Shown here in pieces: positions 47,060-59,399 of a stretch of 64,000 nt of DNA; position 1 is the first letter of the stretch; each line of letters starts with the position of its first letter. Under the pieces are notes generated by a model, which saw only the letters and a list, made by a program, of their open reading frames with translations, did no database searches and was not told the origin of the DNA. Both the position numbers and the translations under genes were made by a program. The stretch covers positions 14,913,563-14,977,562 of the forward strand of contig NC_071348.1 in the NCBI RefSeq assembly GCF_027744825.2. Direction: 5' to 3'. This DNA is from Synchiropus splendidus (Eukaryota; Chordata; Actinopteri; Syngnathiformes; Callionymidae).

Positions 47060-48300
47060 TGGGATTCCTGAAAGATGTGCGTGTGTCAAACTCATTGTGA
47101 CTGTTCCTTATTCTTGGTTCATAACAATCTGGTGCATTTCAAACCATTGTGAGACAAAGTTTCAGTCGCATTTGTCCACATATTATTTTCATCAGATTTG
47201 TTAAGCATTAATGAAAGCATCTTAAAAATAACATACTCCAAAAAATATGAAATAATCATGCCAAATAAGGAGTGTAAAACAGCAATTAACCTATTACGAA
47301 AACATATATCAAATAAAACTTGACAGTCGGCAAAATGAATGACATTTCAAATGCTAAAAAGGCTAAATAGGACTATAACATTGGGAGGTGGCGTGGCGGT
47401 GGTTTGTGCCCCCCTAGTTTTGCATCGGAATAAGTTTTATTGCCGCTCCACTTTCATTTTAAGGTCTGAATTCTGTCGAAGTGAGGATTCACAAAAGTAC
47501 TAACATGTACACCAGAATGAGCTGAATCCACCTCAACATGCAGTGACAAAAGATGTGATGACGTCCTATCCACCCCACCTGCTGCTACAGTCTAGCTACC
47601 TCTCCCCTTCTCGCCCCCTCCTCAATGTCTGAAGGCAGTAAGAGGCAATAAGACATACGTGACAGGTGGGTGTGTTGGACATGTGCCCCCTTCACGGTGC
47701 TACTCTGTGGCCCATGTGCTGGTAATTGCGAGTTCCTGCAGGAGCTCCTCAGTGGAGTGGTGTTTCGCTCCTTCCAACTGTTTGAGAAGCAGAAGAGCAA
47801 CCGCATGACTCCACTCTCAACATTCTATTCTCGCACACACAATTAACAGCAGCTGAACACTTCTACACACTATTATGTTCCATCAGGTATGTCCACCTGA
47901 GTTGGACACCTTGTGGCTAGAACTCTCTCTCAAAATTAAATGAAATCTTCTTTTCTGAGATGCAATCCATTTTCTTCACATTTGGCATGCAGACATACAG
48001 ATACAGATGGAAATCTGTATCCAGTTGACCAGATATAAATGGCTGTTCATTGATGAAAGTCAGTAGTCTGGTGAAATAACTAGCAAATAGAAATAACATG
48101 GTGGTGTCGCTGTGCAAGCAACGTCACAATGTCCTTCTACTCCAGTCCCAGTTCAAAATACAGCTTGATTAATTCAGTAACCTTATTTTTGTCTTTGTCT
48201 TCAGCTTTCTGAAGGTTCCGCTTCCTGTGTGTGGCCTGCTCCAAGATGTCAAGAGAAGGAGGGGGGAATGGGGTGGCTCTTCAGTGTTCTTCTTTGTTGT
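47060..48300. other. Intergenic, nothing recognised
   Basis: Sequence between the cdh17 3' end and the LINE fragment. An open minus-strand frame at 47585-47806 has no family resemblance I can name. Confidence 0.45.
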
Positions 48301-48309
48301 GTTACCTCA

Positions 48310-48680
48310 ACACATTGCAGCGTCATTGGCCGAGAACCAATCCAGAGAACCAATACGTTTATCTGCATATACGGCCTTTGCTTTCTTCAGCTCCCTCCGA
48401 AACCGGTACTTCAGCTCTTTGTAACAGCTCCTGCTGTGGGGACAGGAGCTGTTACAAAGGAGCTGTTTTCTCCAGTTTAATCTGTCTGAGATTTGCTTTG
48501 AATCATGGTTTATCATTTACATAATTCACCTTGGTGCTGGAACAATGCACTCTCTGAACACCTCCCAGTCTGTGGTCTCCATTCCACTCTGCAACTCCTC
48601 TACAGCCTCACCTGTCCAGATCTTCATGCTCCTCACAGCAGGCTTTGCAAGCTTAGATGATGAAGTGATCTGAGAGCAGT
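48310..48680 (-). mobile_element. LINE open-reading-frame fragment with internal deletion
   Basis: On the minus strand, two pieces match a widespread fish LINE polyprotein: AVRSMKIWTGEAVEELQSG followed by TTDWEVFREC (about 48660-48545), and ELKYRFRRELKKAKAVYAD followed by FSAND (about 48435-48312). The stretch that should join them is missing and is replaced by a short palindrome at 48417-48459. It is a pseudogene fragment; the clade was not determined. Confidence 0.7.
48417..48459. repeat. 17-bp perfect hairpin at a LINE deletion junction
   Basis: Arms 48417-48433 and 48443-48459 are exact reverse complements with a 9-nt loop. They sit where the two LINE pieces meet. Confidence 0.75.
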
Positions 48681-49049
48681 GTTGAAAAATTATTGACACG
48701 TCCGTACACCACCAATTGTTGATGTACAAACACATTCCTTCTCTTTTGGTTTTGCCTGCACATGGTTGGATGAATGTTTTTTTTTTTGACAGTTATGCCG
48801 TGAGTGTAGTGGGGCTAACGTGCTAATGCTGTTGGACCTGTGGAGTGTAGAGACGGGAGTGCGTAACTTCAATCTGCCTCTTTAGAAATTTCTTGTTACT
48901 TTTTTTTTTTATTCATCGTGTTCGTGAGCTATCACATGCAACAATATGTAACTGATTGAATATGTCACTAAGTGAAAATATCGAGGGATTAAGATCCAAA
49001 TCAGGAAAAAAGTTGTTGTGAAGAGAATAAAGCTTCCTGTCTTTGACAA

Positions 49050-49705
49050 GTTCATCACAACGTGTGTATATCCACCACAGCGGTGCTTCCAAAGACGGAA
49101 CAGCATCCCACTGGCTACATCGCAGCAGTGAGGGCAACATTTCCAGTTGGTTTAGTTGTGTTGCGGAAAGGATCATCAGCATTGGTTTTGCACTATTGTT
49201 TGTTCCTGCTACTACTGAGTGTTCCGTAAAAAGAGCTTTTGCACTGCTAAAAGTATAGTTTGTAAACTAAATGATTACAATAAATATGCCCATCAAAAGT
49301 TTCAATATTGTCATTCATTCACTTGCACTCACACTGCCATCGCACCTTCAGGTCAAGTGGCGACTTTGTGATGGGATTACACTTGAAGTGGGTTAGGGCC
49401 TATAGATGGATAGATAGACTTTATTACCTCACTATATACAGCAGTTTAGCAGGCCACACAAATAACAATAATGAGGCCGAGTCTGTCCCTATGTTACAGG
49501 TTCCGGACGCAGCCCGATGACCATGACTGTTCTAAGATGATTATATTTGAGCTCCACTATCATATACAGTTTTTAATAAGTAACTTTTGCCATTTACTAG
49601 TTGCTTTGAAAGTAATGAGTAACTTGAAGTAACAAAGTTACTTTTGAATGAAGCAACTAGTAACTGTAACTGTAAGTTTCTAACTAACTAACTTGCCCAA
49701 CACTG
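49050..49705 (+). mobile_element. hAT-family transposon, 3' end fossil
   Basis: An open frame ending at 49258 reads VPATTECSVKRAFALLKV, resembling the hAT dimerisation motif (PATS..ERSFS.L). About 450 bp downstream the sequence becomes rich in AAGTAAC/GTTACTT repeats and ends in ACTTGCCCAACACTG at 49691-49705. This is the reverse of a typical hAT terminus (CAGTGTTGGGCAAGT). The 5' end was not found. A short segment near 49406-49500 (TAGATAGACTTTATT and onward) may be another nested repeat. Confidence 0.65.
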
Positions 49706-49715
49706 CTTACTGTTG

Positions 49716-50780
49716 AGCGAGCGATCCTCTCTGGTTACCTAATGTAACCGCAGTGCTGTGAATATGTGCGAAGCTATTGGTTAATCCACTTCGATTGATT
49801 GGCTCTCCGCCCAGGAAGGCACCACCCACTGCGTATAACACCCCTCATCTTCCGCTGCTCGGCCCCTTTTGGAACTCTGCTGGGCAGCCAGTTACTGAGG
49901 GTTATTGAGTGTTGAATGCTGTCAGATCACTCACCAGTTTTGCTGTAGTCAAGGCTAAGAGCAGTACCGTCTTAAAGGTCAGGTCCTCCAGAGAAGACTC
50001 TGCTAGGGGTTCGAACGGAGGTTTACACAGGCCCTTTAGGACCACCTGCAGATTCCATCTTGGGGTTAGGCTCCGTACTGGGGACCTGATCAGTCCGCCA
50101 CCAAGCAAAACCCTCTTGATAATTTGTTGACTTCTCACAGATAAACGACCCACGCCCTGGTGTCCCACAGACATGGCTGCTGCAAACACATTCAGTGTCC
50201 ACACCAATCTACGAAGACACGCTACTTAGTGGCGTAGGCCCTTTTGAAAGGCACTTTTGAAATAACTGCATTTAACATCCCATGTCAAGTAATTTCAACC
50301 TTTCAACCAACTCCTCCGGCTTGGGTCAACGCTTGGGTTACATCCGGGATTGGCCTTGTAGATCCCACCATCAGACTGACCAGGTCTGGAAACCATCTCA
50401 TGTTTGTGCCACCGTCGAGAGTTTCTGTTCTCTGACGCGCTGCAGAAAGCGCATCATTAACCTGAGCGTGGGAAACAGTAGAGAAGCCCCCATGGCCACA
50501 CTGGATGAGCCAGTGCATCCACTCCGACAGACGGTCTGTCCGATACTCTCAGAGAGAACCACAGCGGGGCTTTGGTGTTCTCTTAGGAGGCGAACAGGTC
50601 GGCCACAAGAGTCCTGAATCGCTGCCTGATCGTGTCTGCCACCTCTGGTGCGAGGCCCCATTTGTCTGCGAGAGCGCCCCCTCTGGACATTCTGTCCACG
50701 CGCAGATTTAGGGCACCTGGGACTCATGCGCTCTCATGGACCAGAGATGAGTCGCAGGATATGGGCCGCCACCCTCTGCA
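49716..50780 (-). mobile_element. DIRS-like (tyrosine-recombinase) retrotransposon fossil
   Basis: On the minus strand, 50207-49902 reads PRWNLQVVLKGLCKPPFEPL followed by SLEDLTFKTVLLLAL and AKLVSDLTAFN, matching the recombinase region of fish DIRS elements. Further upstream on the same strand (about 50600-50400), shifted frames give LFAS-like, WFSLRVSD-like and GVDALAHP-like pieces typical of the region after the RT/RNase H. Internal deletion and frameshifts are evident. The plus-strand end near 49716-49870 (GCGATCCTCTCTGGTTACC) may be the element's terminus. Confidence 0.65.
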
Positions 50781-50789
50781 GGGAAGGGG

Positions 50790-51200
50790 AGCACACGCCC
50801 CCTGGCACAGAAATTAAAAGTGCCAGAAAGACTAAATGACCATATTCCGATTGGGATGAGAAAAGGTCAACAGCCAAGAAGGTTCATGGATGTGGGAAAT
50901 GAGACGGGGGAGGATGACCGATAGCCCAAATGCCATCCAGGCTAATGTGGCAGTAGCAGATCTGTATCAGTGCAGCAGCCACGAAGTAGATCGTTTCATT
51001 TGTCTCACAAGCAACCTGTTGCAGTTATTTACATTCAAATGTACATCCATGCAAACAGTCAAATGTCATACTCACAAAGATTGCGATCAGTGAGACAAAG
51101 TGCACCAAACCTCTTTGATTCTTCTGTGATGCCGGAGCTCGACTTCGAAATGATCAGTGGAAGTTCACTTCAAAAACTTAATAAATCAAAAGACCCTTCT
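50790..51200. other. Intergenic, nothing recognised
   Basis: Short interval between the DIRS-like fossil and the pdp1 3' UTR. No gene or repeat was identified. Confidence 0.45.
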
Positions 51201-51213
51201 GTTGTTCATTAAC

Positions 51214-51219
51214 TTTATT
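51214..51219 (-). terminator. pdp1 poly(A) signal
   Basis: TTTATT on the plus strand reads AATAAA on the minus strand, about 490 bp past the pdp1 stop codon. The 3' UTR would span about 51.2-51.7 kb. Confidence 0.55.
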
Positions 51220-51709
51220 TCTTACGATATACTTGAGCGACATCATTTAAAACAGGACTTTAAGACATGAAGCTTCAGTGGAATAAATAAAGTTTCAAAC
51301 TTCAATTTTAAAATACACACTGCAGGTGCAAGGTATTTACAAGCTGTCGAGGCTGCAACTTTAACTTCATACAGGTATTACTTGTAACAATACAAAAGGG
51401 AGCAATGACCAAGAATAAACTAAACACTGTCAATTGATTAAAAATGTTCGGTCACCATTTAAATAAGGTCATGTCGCCCCTGATTCAACAATGACGTGAG
51501 AGAGGGGAAAAACTGTGGATTAAATATTTGGCACTAAAATGGTCTTGTAACAGAATGAGTGGCAAATGCCTTCCACAAGTGATTCCACGTTCAAGTCCCA
51601 TACCTAACATATTTACAATAAAAACACAGAGAAAAAGAAGTTAGGACAAGACTGCATGAAGTGCTTTGTCACAGATACAAAGTCTGAAGTGTGTGCGTTG
51701 TCACTGCCC

Positions 51710-52790
51710 CTATTGCTGCTGCGCTCCGACCACATGTGGGTTGAACTGCGAGATGATGATTGTTATGTCATCGCGGTACATGCGGGCGAGTTCCTCTGGT
51801 AGCGAAAGCATTTTGGAGAGTCGCTCATGGTCCACGGTGCCAAACTCGTTGTTTCCCACTGCATGTCGCATCAGGTGGGTGGCCGAATTGTGGTCCTCGA
51901 AAGCTGAAGAGACCCTTGCCTTCCTCTCCTCCAGCAGACCCTGCATCTGTCCCAGTGTGACCCTGTAGCCCCCGACTTTAAGAGGCTGTCGCTGGTGAAC
52001 TCCTGTGAGGTATTCGCCGACGATCCGCACCACTTCCTGTCTGTGGAGGGTCTCCCAGAGGCCGTCGGAGCCAATCACCTGCAGACACATGAAAGGAAAA
52101 GCTCATATATAATCTGTACTTGACTAGAGGCTCCTGGAGCTTGGGAAATTCTCTGAAGGATTCAGGATCGCTCTTAGATCATGAGCCCTCCATTAGACTT
52201 AAACTGAAATCATCTTTGCACTGAGCATTTCTATTTTGTAACAAAAAAAATAAAATCTCACCATGAATCGATCCTGGGGCCTCAGTTTGTGGTACGTGAT
52301 TTCTGGCTCAGCTGTCAGGTACGGCGGCGTGTGGTAGTTTGGGGGAATGAACTTGGTGTGCTCATTCTCATGCAACTGATCTGGTCCAGACTCCAGCACG
52401 CGCTTCTGCAGCTCAATACTCCACTTAAACTTCACATCACCGAATGCTCTGAACGGCATGAGGAGGCCCAGCAGTCGGTCCTGTGAGGAAAGGGGTCGCA
52501 CAAAAAATGAGGATGACAGCGAAGCATTAGAGGTGGGTGAGCCTGGTACCTGTCTTATAACCGTTTTCCTCTCGGACGGTGGGTGCTCCCCTCGTATCCG
52601 GGCCACCTCTTCCTCGTTCTGAGCGCTATGGTCATTGGAGAGGGTGTGAGCAGTGAAGGAGCCATCCTCCTCCTGAACCCCCAAGACAGCTCGAGCATCG
52701 CCTGCGTTAGCTATGTAGCTTTAGAGGAGAAACAGAGGAAGACGCTATAAAACTGTACACAGATGTGGGGAGCATGTCAGACTGAAAAAT

Positions 52791-52852
<62 letters not shown>

Positions 52853-55800
52853 CCACTCATACAGGTCTGATCCATCAATGTGAGCCACACAGGCTGTTGC
52901 TCCTGAGAAGGCCACCCTCAAAACCCAGTAATGGAGGTAAGCATTCGGATCTCCGACCTGTTCCAAGAGAATTTGGGGACACAGATTGAGTTGCGGACAT
53001 GTGAGCTTTACTGGAAATTGTAAAAGTTTAAATATGGCGCACACGTTTTTACAGGGTGTGCAAAGTGATATCGAAAGTCCAGGGGTCATGACAGTAAGAT
53101 GTGCTCATCCACTTGCAAACATTGAGCACCAAAACAGACTGAAACAAGAGTGCTGTCACAATATTCTTGTGTCTGTAAAATGGTGACGCTTCACCTGGTA
53201 GCAGTATCTGACCATGTGTCATGAACACACCTCAATGTGGCATTCTGAAAATCGGACTCACAAGATGTCTTAAATTCTGCCACAAATAGTATAACAGAGC
53301 AGCATCACTAACAGCAAATGTCAAATTGAAGACCAAAACAAACTTAACCATGAGTGAGGAAGGAGGCTCCAATGCTCTCTGCGTTACACCAAAATCAGTA
53401 AAGAGCACTTTTGTGTTTAACACTGGTTTGATGTGACGTGGCTCAATTCTATCTCTGACTTTAAATTTTTGTTTATTGTGACCAAAATGATCACGGTCAT
53501 CATTATTATCATGGTATTGCAGCAATGGGCTCAAATGTAGGGATGAACAAGCGTAACAACCATTTAAATGATCTTTCTTTATTTTTTCAGCACACTTTCC
53601 CAGCTCAAACATGACACCACTGCAACAGATTTCAAGTTTAGCCAGGGCTACTGCTGACTGGAACGCTGCATACATAAGTATGAGTTTGATGCACAATAAC
53701 GGATGGTAGTAGGAGCACCATGATGTAACCCTGGGTTAGCATTAACTACGACCATGGAAAAAAAAAAAAAAAAATCCAGTACCTCAGTCTGGAGCAGGTC
53801 ATAAATCAGCTGACACATGTGCAATCTCATGGGTCAGAGGCACAGGTGGATCTTGTCACGTCAACAGTGTGAATTGTGGAGTTGTTTGCAGTGCAGTTAA
53901 AACTACGATCATGAAGGCTCAGCCTTGGTGTTGGGTAATACTGTGTTGATGTTGCTTGTCATAATATTGAAATAGTGGTGCTTAATGGGTCAATCTAGTT
54001 GAAAGAGATTGTATCTTTTCTTTTAATTGACATCTGTCAGAACATCAATCATGTTCATAAAGAAGAATTTTCACCTGAGCCTCCAGAGAAATGTCGTTGT
54101 CCAACCTCTTGAAGGCATTGAGTAATGCCTCCCGGGTGTCTGGGATCTCTCCAGGACTGTAGGCAAACAAAGGATGGGATACATTTGTGCGTGTTGGACA
54201 GCTGACACTTGTACTGTGTGTTGGTGAAGTTCGATCAAGAACAAATACAGGACTGTCTCAGAAAATTAGAATATTGTGATAAAGTTCATTATTTTCTTTA
54301 ATGCAATTACAAAAAACAAAAATGCCATACATCATGGAATCATACAAATCAACAGAAATATTGCAAGCCTTTTATTATTTTAATATTGCTGATTATGGCT
54401 TAGAGCTTGAGAAAACTCAAAAATTGGCTTGCAATATTTCTGTTGATTTGTAATGAATCCATGATGTATGGCATTTTTGTTTTTTTTAATTGCATTAAAG
54501 AAAATAATGAACTTTATCACAATATTCTAATTTTCTGAGACAGTCCTGTATTTGTTCTTGATCGACAGTCCTGTAAGCACCTCTATATAAATCTCACCTG
54601 GTCAGATCGATCAACTCCTGCCAGTAGGTTCGCAGGCTGTTAAAGTAGAGTGTCTGAGCTTCTCGGCTGAAGTAGTCATTGGGATGTTTGTGCCACTGCA
54701 AGATGGGACTGAGGGCTCGACCTGATTCTACCGCTGCCTCCAGCTCACACAGAGTGTCGTGAGGGAGCAGTGAGACTGCGATGTAGTAGAAAAGCCGCTC
54801 GCTCAGAGCCTGGTGACACAACATTAAACAAAGAAATTAGAGTGAAGCAAAACATGAAAAAACGGACGCCAGATGCCTGATAATGCGTAATCTGGTGACT
54901 GAGCAACTGTATGCACACATGCACGCTGGCTGTCCGCAAGTGACACACACTCTGTGACACTGAAAGCTTCCTGACAAGTCTGACTCCTTGTGGAATGAAA
55001 CAAATGCTGCATCTGTTTGATGAATCAGACATAAAAATGACTGCGGGACTTGATGTGACAGAGCAGCAGTTGCAGCCACTGTAGCTGCGCTGGTGCAGAC
55101 TTTGCTACACAACCAGAGCGTTGTGCCCTCAAACCATCATTCAATGAAACGAAACAGTGGAGTGGATCTTAACGGTAATCCACAGGAAACCAATCCCCTC
55201 CGACCCCAGCTACTGCTGCTGGGAGTCTGTCCCTTCATTGATCAGACAGATGATGATTCAAAGTAAAATGTAACTGACAAAACTTGCACTTAAATATTTA
55301 AAATTTTGTTTATTTTGTGGCTCACTTCTCTTGAAGCTCTACATGTGTTTGACAAATCAGAACTGTTCATCACTGTGAAATATTGACCGAGTTGTACTGT
55401 ATGCAATGTATCAACTAAGGCCATGCGATACAATGGCTACACAAACGTTGTACAACTTGTCATGTAGCCGTTTGCAATGTATCCAGAGGATTGAAATAAA
55501 CATTCAGAACGGACTCAAAACTTCCTGCATAGGTAAGGTTAGTGTAAAAAACTATTTAAATGTTGGTCTGTCCATGCACACTGCATTTCTGCTTGCTGGA
55601 TGGATCGATGCATTCTGTGAATTCATTCAACAGCCTGATACCAAAGCAATTGTTGGGATGAGTAATCCCGTCATCGTGGAGAAAGAACAACTACACAACT
55701 AAAAAGTGAGACTTAAGTCTTGCCCTATGTGCTGATGAAGGTCGTGTTTCATTCTAAAGACATTATGTTTATGTAATGTATTGCAGGCTTTTAGCTAGAC

Positions 55801-57298
55801 TAGCTAAAGCTAGCCTAATGTACAAAACATGAAAAACTGGATCCCTCCCAGCACTCAAAACCAGACACCCTGCTGAGGAAACAGGGTATAATGCCCGACT
55901 TGTCGTGTCATATCACTAGTTTACAATAAATAGTGTTTCCACCCGGTAATTTCGCAGAATATGATCCATATTTGCAGATTCTTGAAGCTTTCGCAACCGT
56001 AAGCATCATATTTGTTTAAGGCCGTAATCTCGCGGTGATCCACATCACGCGAGTCGCAACACAGAAGCGTGCTGCTATTGATGGGATGTCTGACAATGAT
56101 GACAGGAGGAAACCGCAGATAAGTTCCAAACTTCTTCAAAATTAACTCATTGCTTTCTAATCGGATCCCGCATCCCAGCCGCAAGCGGACGAACATACAG
56201 CCCTTTCAGAATGACAACAAAATAGCTTAATCTCAAGATTTCAGTAGTTCTATTTATTTAATCAAGCGACAAGCCTTTATAAATGTATTGTTTGAATGAA
56301 TGAATGTTGTGGTTGTGAAAGTTCAGAAAACCATCTCAGCTGATACAACTGCTTATCTTGCATAAATATATGAAAAAAAGATGTAGACACAAGGCTGTAC
56401 ACACGATGGCTTGTAGTAAGGGAAAGAATCTTCTTTTTCTTTCAGCATCTCCCTTCATCCTCCTCCACCTCACCCTGTCCTCTGCTTCCTCTTCTCTCAA
56501 ACCTACAAACCTCATGTCCTCCTTCAATCTCCTCTTTGGCCTTCCTCTCCACCTCCTGCCTGGCAGTACTTGGACGCCCTGTTTCAAAATCCTAGCCAAT
56601 ATCAATGGTTGGGCCAGCCCTAATAACAGAGTCAACTGACCAAAACGATATATACTGACCCGAAAACCAGTCTTTTATTGCGGCGTATTCTTCTTGAACT
56701 CTGGGTCAAAGCACTGTTTAGCACACACTTGTTGAAACAATTGGCTGATTGACATTACCAAGGTTACTTCTTTTAAGAAAAGTAGTGCCAGATGATAGGT
56801 GTGTACCTGGGCACAGGCGCAGCCAGCATGACCATCAAACACACCTAGCAGCATTCCTCTGGTCTGCAGACAAGTCGCTGCACTGCGGCGGTCTTCAATT
56901 GGAGCGTTGGCAGGTAGCTGATTGCTTTCAAAGCCCATCACCGATGACACATTCTTCCCATCAAACTCCGGCACCTACAATCACAGCAACTGGGAGGTGA
57001 ACCCGAAATTTGGAATCAGTGCAAGAGTTGTGAGTTCTCTACGAACCTTAAAGCTGTACTCGTTTGCCTTCAGAATGGAGTTGACCTGTGGGGGGGTGAG
57101 GATGTAGCTGTGCAGAGTGGTGCTGCTATGGAAAGCACGTGACCGGTTCAGACAAGGTACTAAAGAAGCTTGTGCCTGTGATGTAGGTCGGTGAGTGACA
57201 GGCTGGAACTGAGACCGGTGATGTTGGCACGGTAACAGACTCAAAGCAAAGACCTTGGCACGAGGTAAACTTCTGAGCAGCTGCGTGGTGACAGGCAT
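51710..57298 (-). CDS. pdp1: Pyruvate dehydrogenase phosphatase catalytic subunit 1
   Basis: PDP1 is a mitochondrial-matrix PPM (PP2C) phosphatase that dephosphorylates and activates the pyruvate dehydrogenase E1 subunit. The eight coding exons in transcript order are 57047-57298, 56807-56974, 54598-54809, 54075-54156, 52863-52957, 52550-52718, 52262-52480 and 51710-52078. They total 1,566 nt, 521 aa (human 537), in consistent phase. The N-terminus (MPVTTQLLRSLPRAKVFAL) is Arg-rich and lacks acids, as expected for a transit peptide. ILTPPQVNSILKANEYSFK follows. The metal-binding DGHAG is at 131-135 (GVFDGHAGCA). LLMPFRAFGDVKFKWS and SDGLWE (403-408, human TDGLWE) are intact, as is the C-terminal MYRDDITIII. 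The 69-bp intron 52481-52549 is in frame and lacks stops. Confidence 0.95.
52794..52851. repeat. (TG)n microsatellite at a pdp1 splice donor
   Basis: About 29 TG units in the pdp1 intron 52719-52862. On the pdp1 strand it is an AC repeat that begins only about 12 nt after the splice donor (exon ends at 52863). Confidence 0.95.
54231..54565. mobile_element. MITE-like palindromic element with roughly 145-bp terminal inverted repeats
   Basis: The left arm runs from 54231 to about 54380 and the right arm from about 54421 to 54565. They are near-perfect reverse complements. Both contain CAGGACTGTCTCAGAAAATT and the block TGCAATATTTCTGTTGATTTG. A 40-bp AT-rich spacer separates the arms. It encodes nothing. 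It sits in the pdp1 intron 54157-54597, less than 80 bp from the exons on either side. I recall this repeat as widespread in fish genomes. It looks like a non-autonomous DNA transposon. Confidence 0.85.
54810..56806. other. Long pdp1 intron with no further gene
   Basis: About 2 kb between pdp1 coding exons 3 and 2. Apart from the LINE fragment at 56410-56590, I see no exon, RNA gene or recognisable repeat. Confidence 0.5.
56410..56590 (-). mobile_element. LINE C-terminal fragment
   Basis: The minus strand reads RWRGRPKRRLKEDMRFVGL followed by REEEAEDRVRWRRM, a common C-terminal block of fish LINE polyproteins. It lies in a pdp1 intron, in the same orientation as the gene. Only this fragment remains. 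Confidence 0.65.
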
Positions 57299-59399
57299 GG
57301 CTGACGGTGCGCTGAAGACACACAAGCAACAGGACAAACACAAACTCAAGAGGAGGAAACATAATGTCCTAAAATACAAAATTTCACATTTAGTCACATA
57401 GTTATTCTATAGCCAAAACAAGCTGTAGAGCAGGATGAAGTTGCAGTAAAGTCAAGTCAGTAGGCCTGCAATAAAGTCAGGTCAGTCGGCCTGATCTTTA
57501 CTAACCAAAAATAACCCTGTCATGCTGTCAACCCTGACATTTGGATCCTGAAAAATGTTCTGACAGCCCACTGAGCTGAATTCTACCGTTGAGGCCAGTC
57601 AAGACTGAAAATAGAAATCGGGACACAATAATATGGTAACAGTAGTCATTGTAACAAATTCCCATCCAGTAGTACTTCATTATACTTTGAAATACATTCA
57701 GGAGAAGAGCAAACACCACTGCTTATTTACAGGAGAGACAGTCATATTCTAGCTGGAAATTCTGGTTTCAATCTTAAGACAGGTGTATCAAAGTCAATCA
57801 TGCAATGCACTTAATGATCATTTCAAATACATCATTCAGGGTGATTTAATTTCAATGAACATCAATTTCCTCTGAAACTTCTGCTGGCAGCAGCAGCTCG
57901 TCTGAGTGAGCTGACCGGCTCCTCTCTCCACTGACAAACACAATAGTTCAGTAGTGAAAATGAACAGCTCATCCTTCCTCTGTCAGTGGAAATGCTTTGG
58001 GTTCTATAGCATTGGATAGTCAATAAACCATGACCTGCTGCAAAGTTCGCACTAAAGGTGTGCGACTGTGCAGTGGAGAGGGTGAGATTTTGTGCTCACA
58101 GGGAATTGAAAAAGTAAAGGAGAGTTTCGTAGGAAGAAAAAAAGGTGTGGAGTTGGACTCCCACACCTGCATAACTGCTTGGCTAAAGAGCACAAAAGAG
58201 TTGCACTTGCAGAGGTATTTAGATGAAATGTTCAGGAAATATGAACAATGGGACAAAGAACAACATTTTGGGAGTGTTCCAGACCACTGACTGGATCCAG
58301 CATTTTTAAAGTATTCTTTAACAATGGGAGACAGTAACACTTTCGACATTTGTGCCAGACTGGTATTTGGATCCAGAAATGTCTGCGTTGGTGATGGACT
58401 AACACTGCTGGGTGGAGGTTTACGATCTTTCAGTGCTTTTATACTTTCTTCAGTTTCTTACTAGCCGGATCACAACAGACGGTCATCACGTAGTGTATCT
58501 TAAATGCCCAAATGTCACAAAGAAAAAGTATCACATGTAACGTAATTCCAATACAGAAACAGTCGTCGATATGAAATAGAATCATCATGCCACAAGTCAC
58601 ACAGACTCCTGAGCTGCTCTTGCCGCAAACACGGGCTGCTCTTGTCCACAACTCAAGCAATAAAAGAGAACTCACAAGGTTCTGTCTTTGAGGCGCAATT
58701 TTAACTTCAAGTCTATTTATATGAGTAAATATAAGGCAGATTACAGTTATAAATTATATCATTTGGAAAAATAAATTAACAAATCCCCAAATATTAATAG
58801 AAACAATTATTAAATGCTGAAATGGGAACAACGAATGCCAACAAAAACAGCTGTGGAACAATTCACTCTCAATTCCTACTTTCAACCGTGGTATGATTAA
58901 GCTTGCTCAAATAAGTTTAAAACATGACGGAAAACTTTCCACAAAACAGTGGAGGCGGTAATTTCTCGACGGTCCCTAAAGTGTCTAACATTAGCCCGTA
59001 TACTTTTAAGTAAATCACCTTCATTTTAAGTAACATTTAATGTTGCACCAGAATCACAGACGTCGTTTGACTGTGAAATCCTAATATCCGTCCAAATTAT
59101 GACTCGAGAGAGAGCATTACAGGAACGTTTTGAATCAAAGTTTCTGTTGACGTTAGCCGCCTGCGAAGCTAGCTGCAGTTAGCTGGTCAAGTAGTGAACG
59201 CTAACAACCAAGAAGCGTTTAAAGTGGATAACTGAACACTACGTTGGAATTATATTAACATGTGTGGCAAAAGAGCGAGTCAATAAACCGACAAAGGGAT
59301 CCAAATTCCTTCCAATGGTACTTCGGTTACACCCACAATGGATACTTCACTCCAGCCCAGACCTCATAGATCCTCCTACTGTGTGGAAGCGTCACTCAC
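57299..59399. other. pdp1 5' intron, no further gene
   Basis: About 2.1 kb between the proposed 5' UTR exon (59400 and above) and the first coding exon. No supported coding exon or recognised repeat was seen. Confidence 0.45.

Noticed and set aside
53232..53696. 154-residue minus-strand open frame in a pdp1 intron
   Set aside because: It lies between two well-supported pdp1 exons and has no similarity that I recognise.
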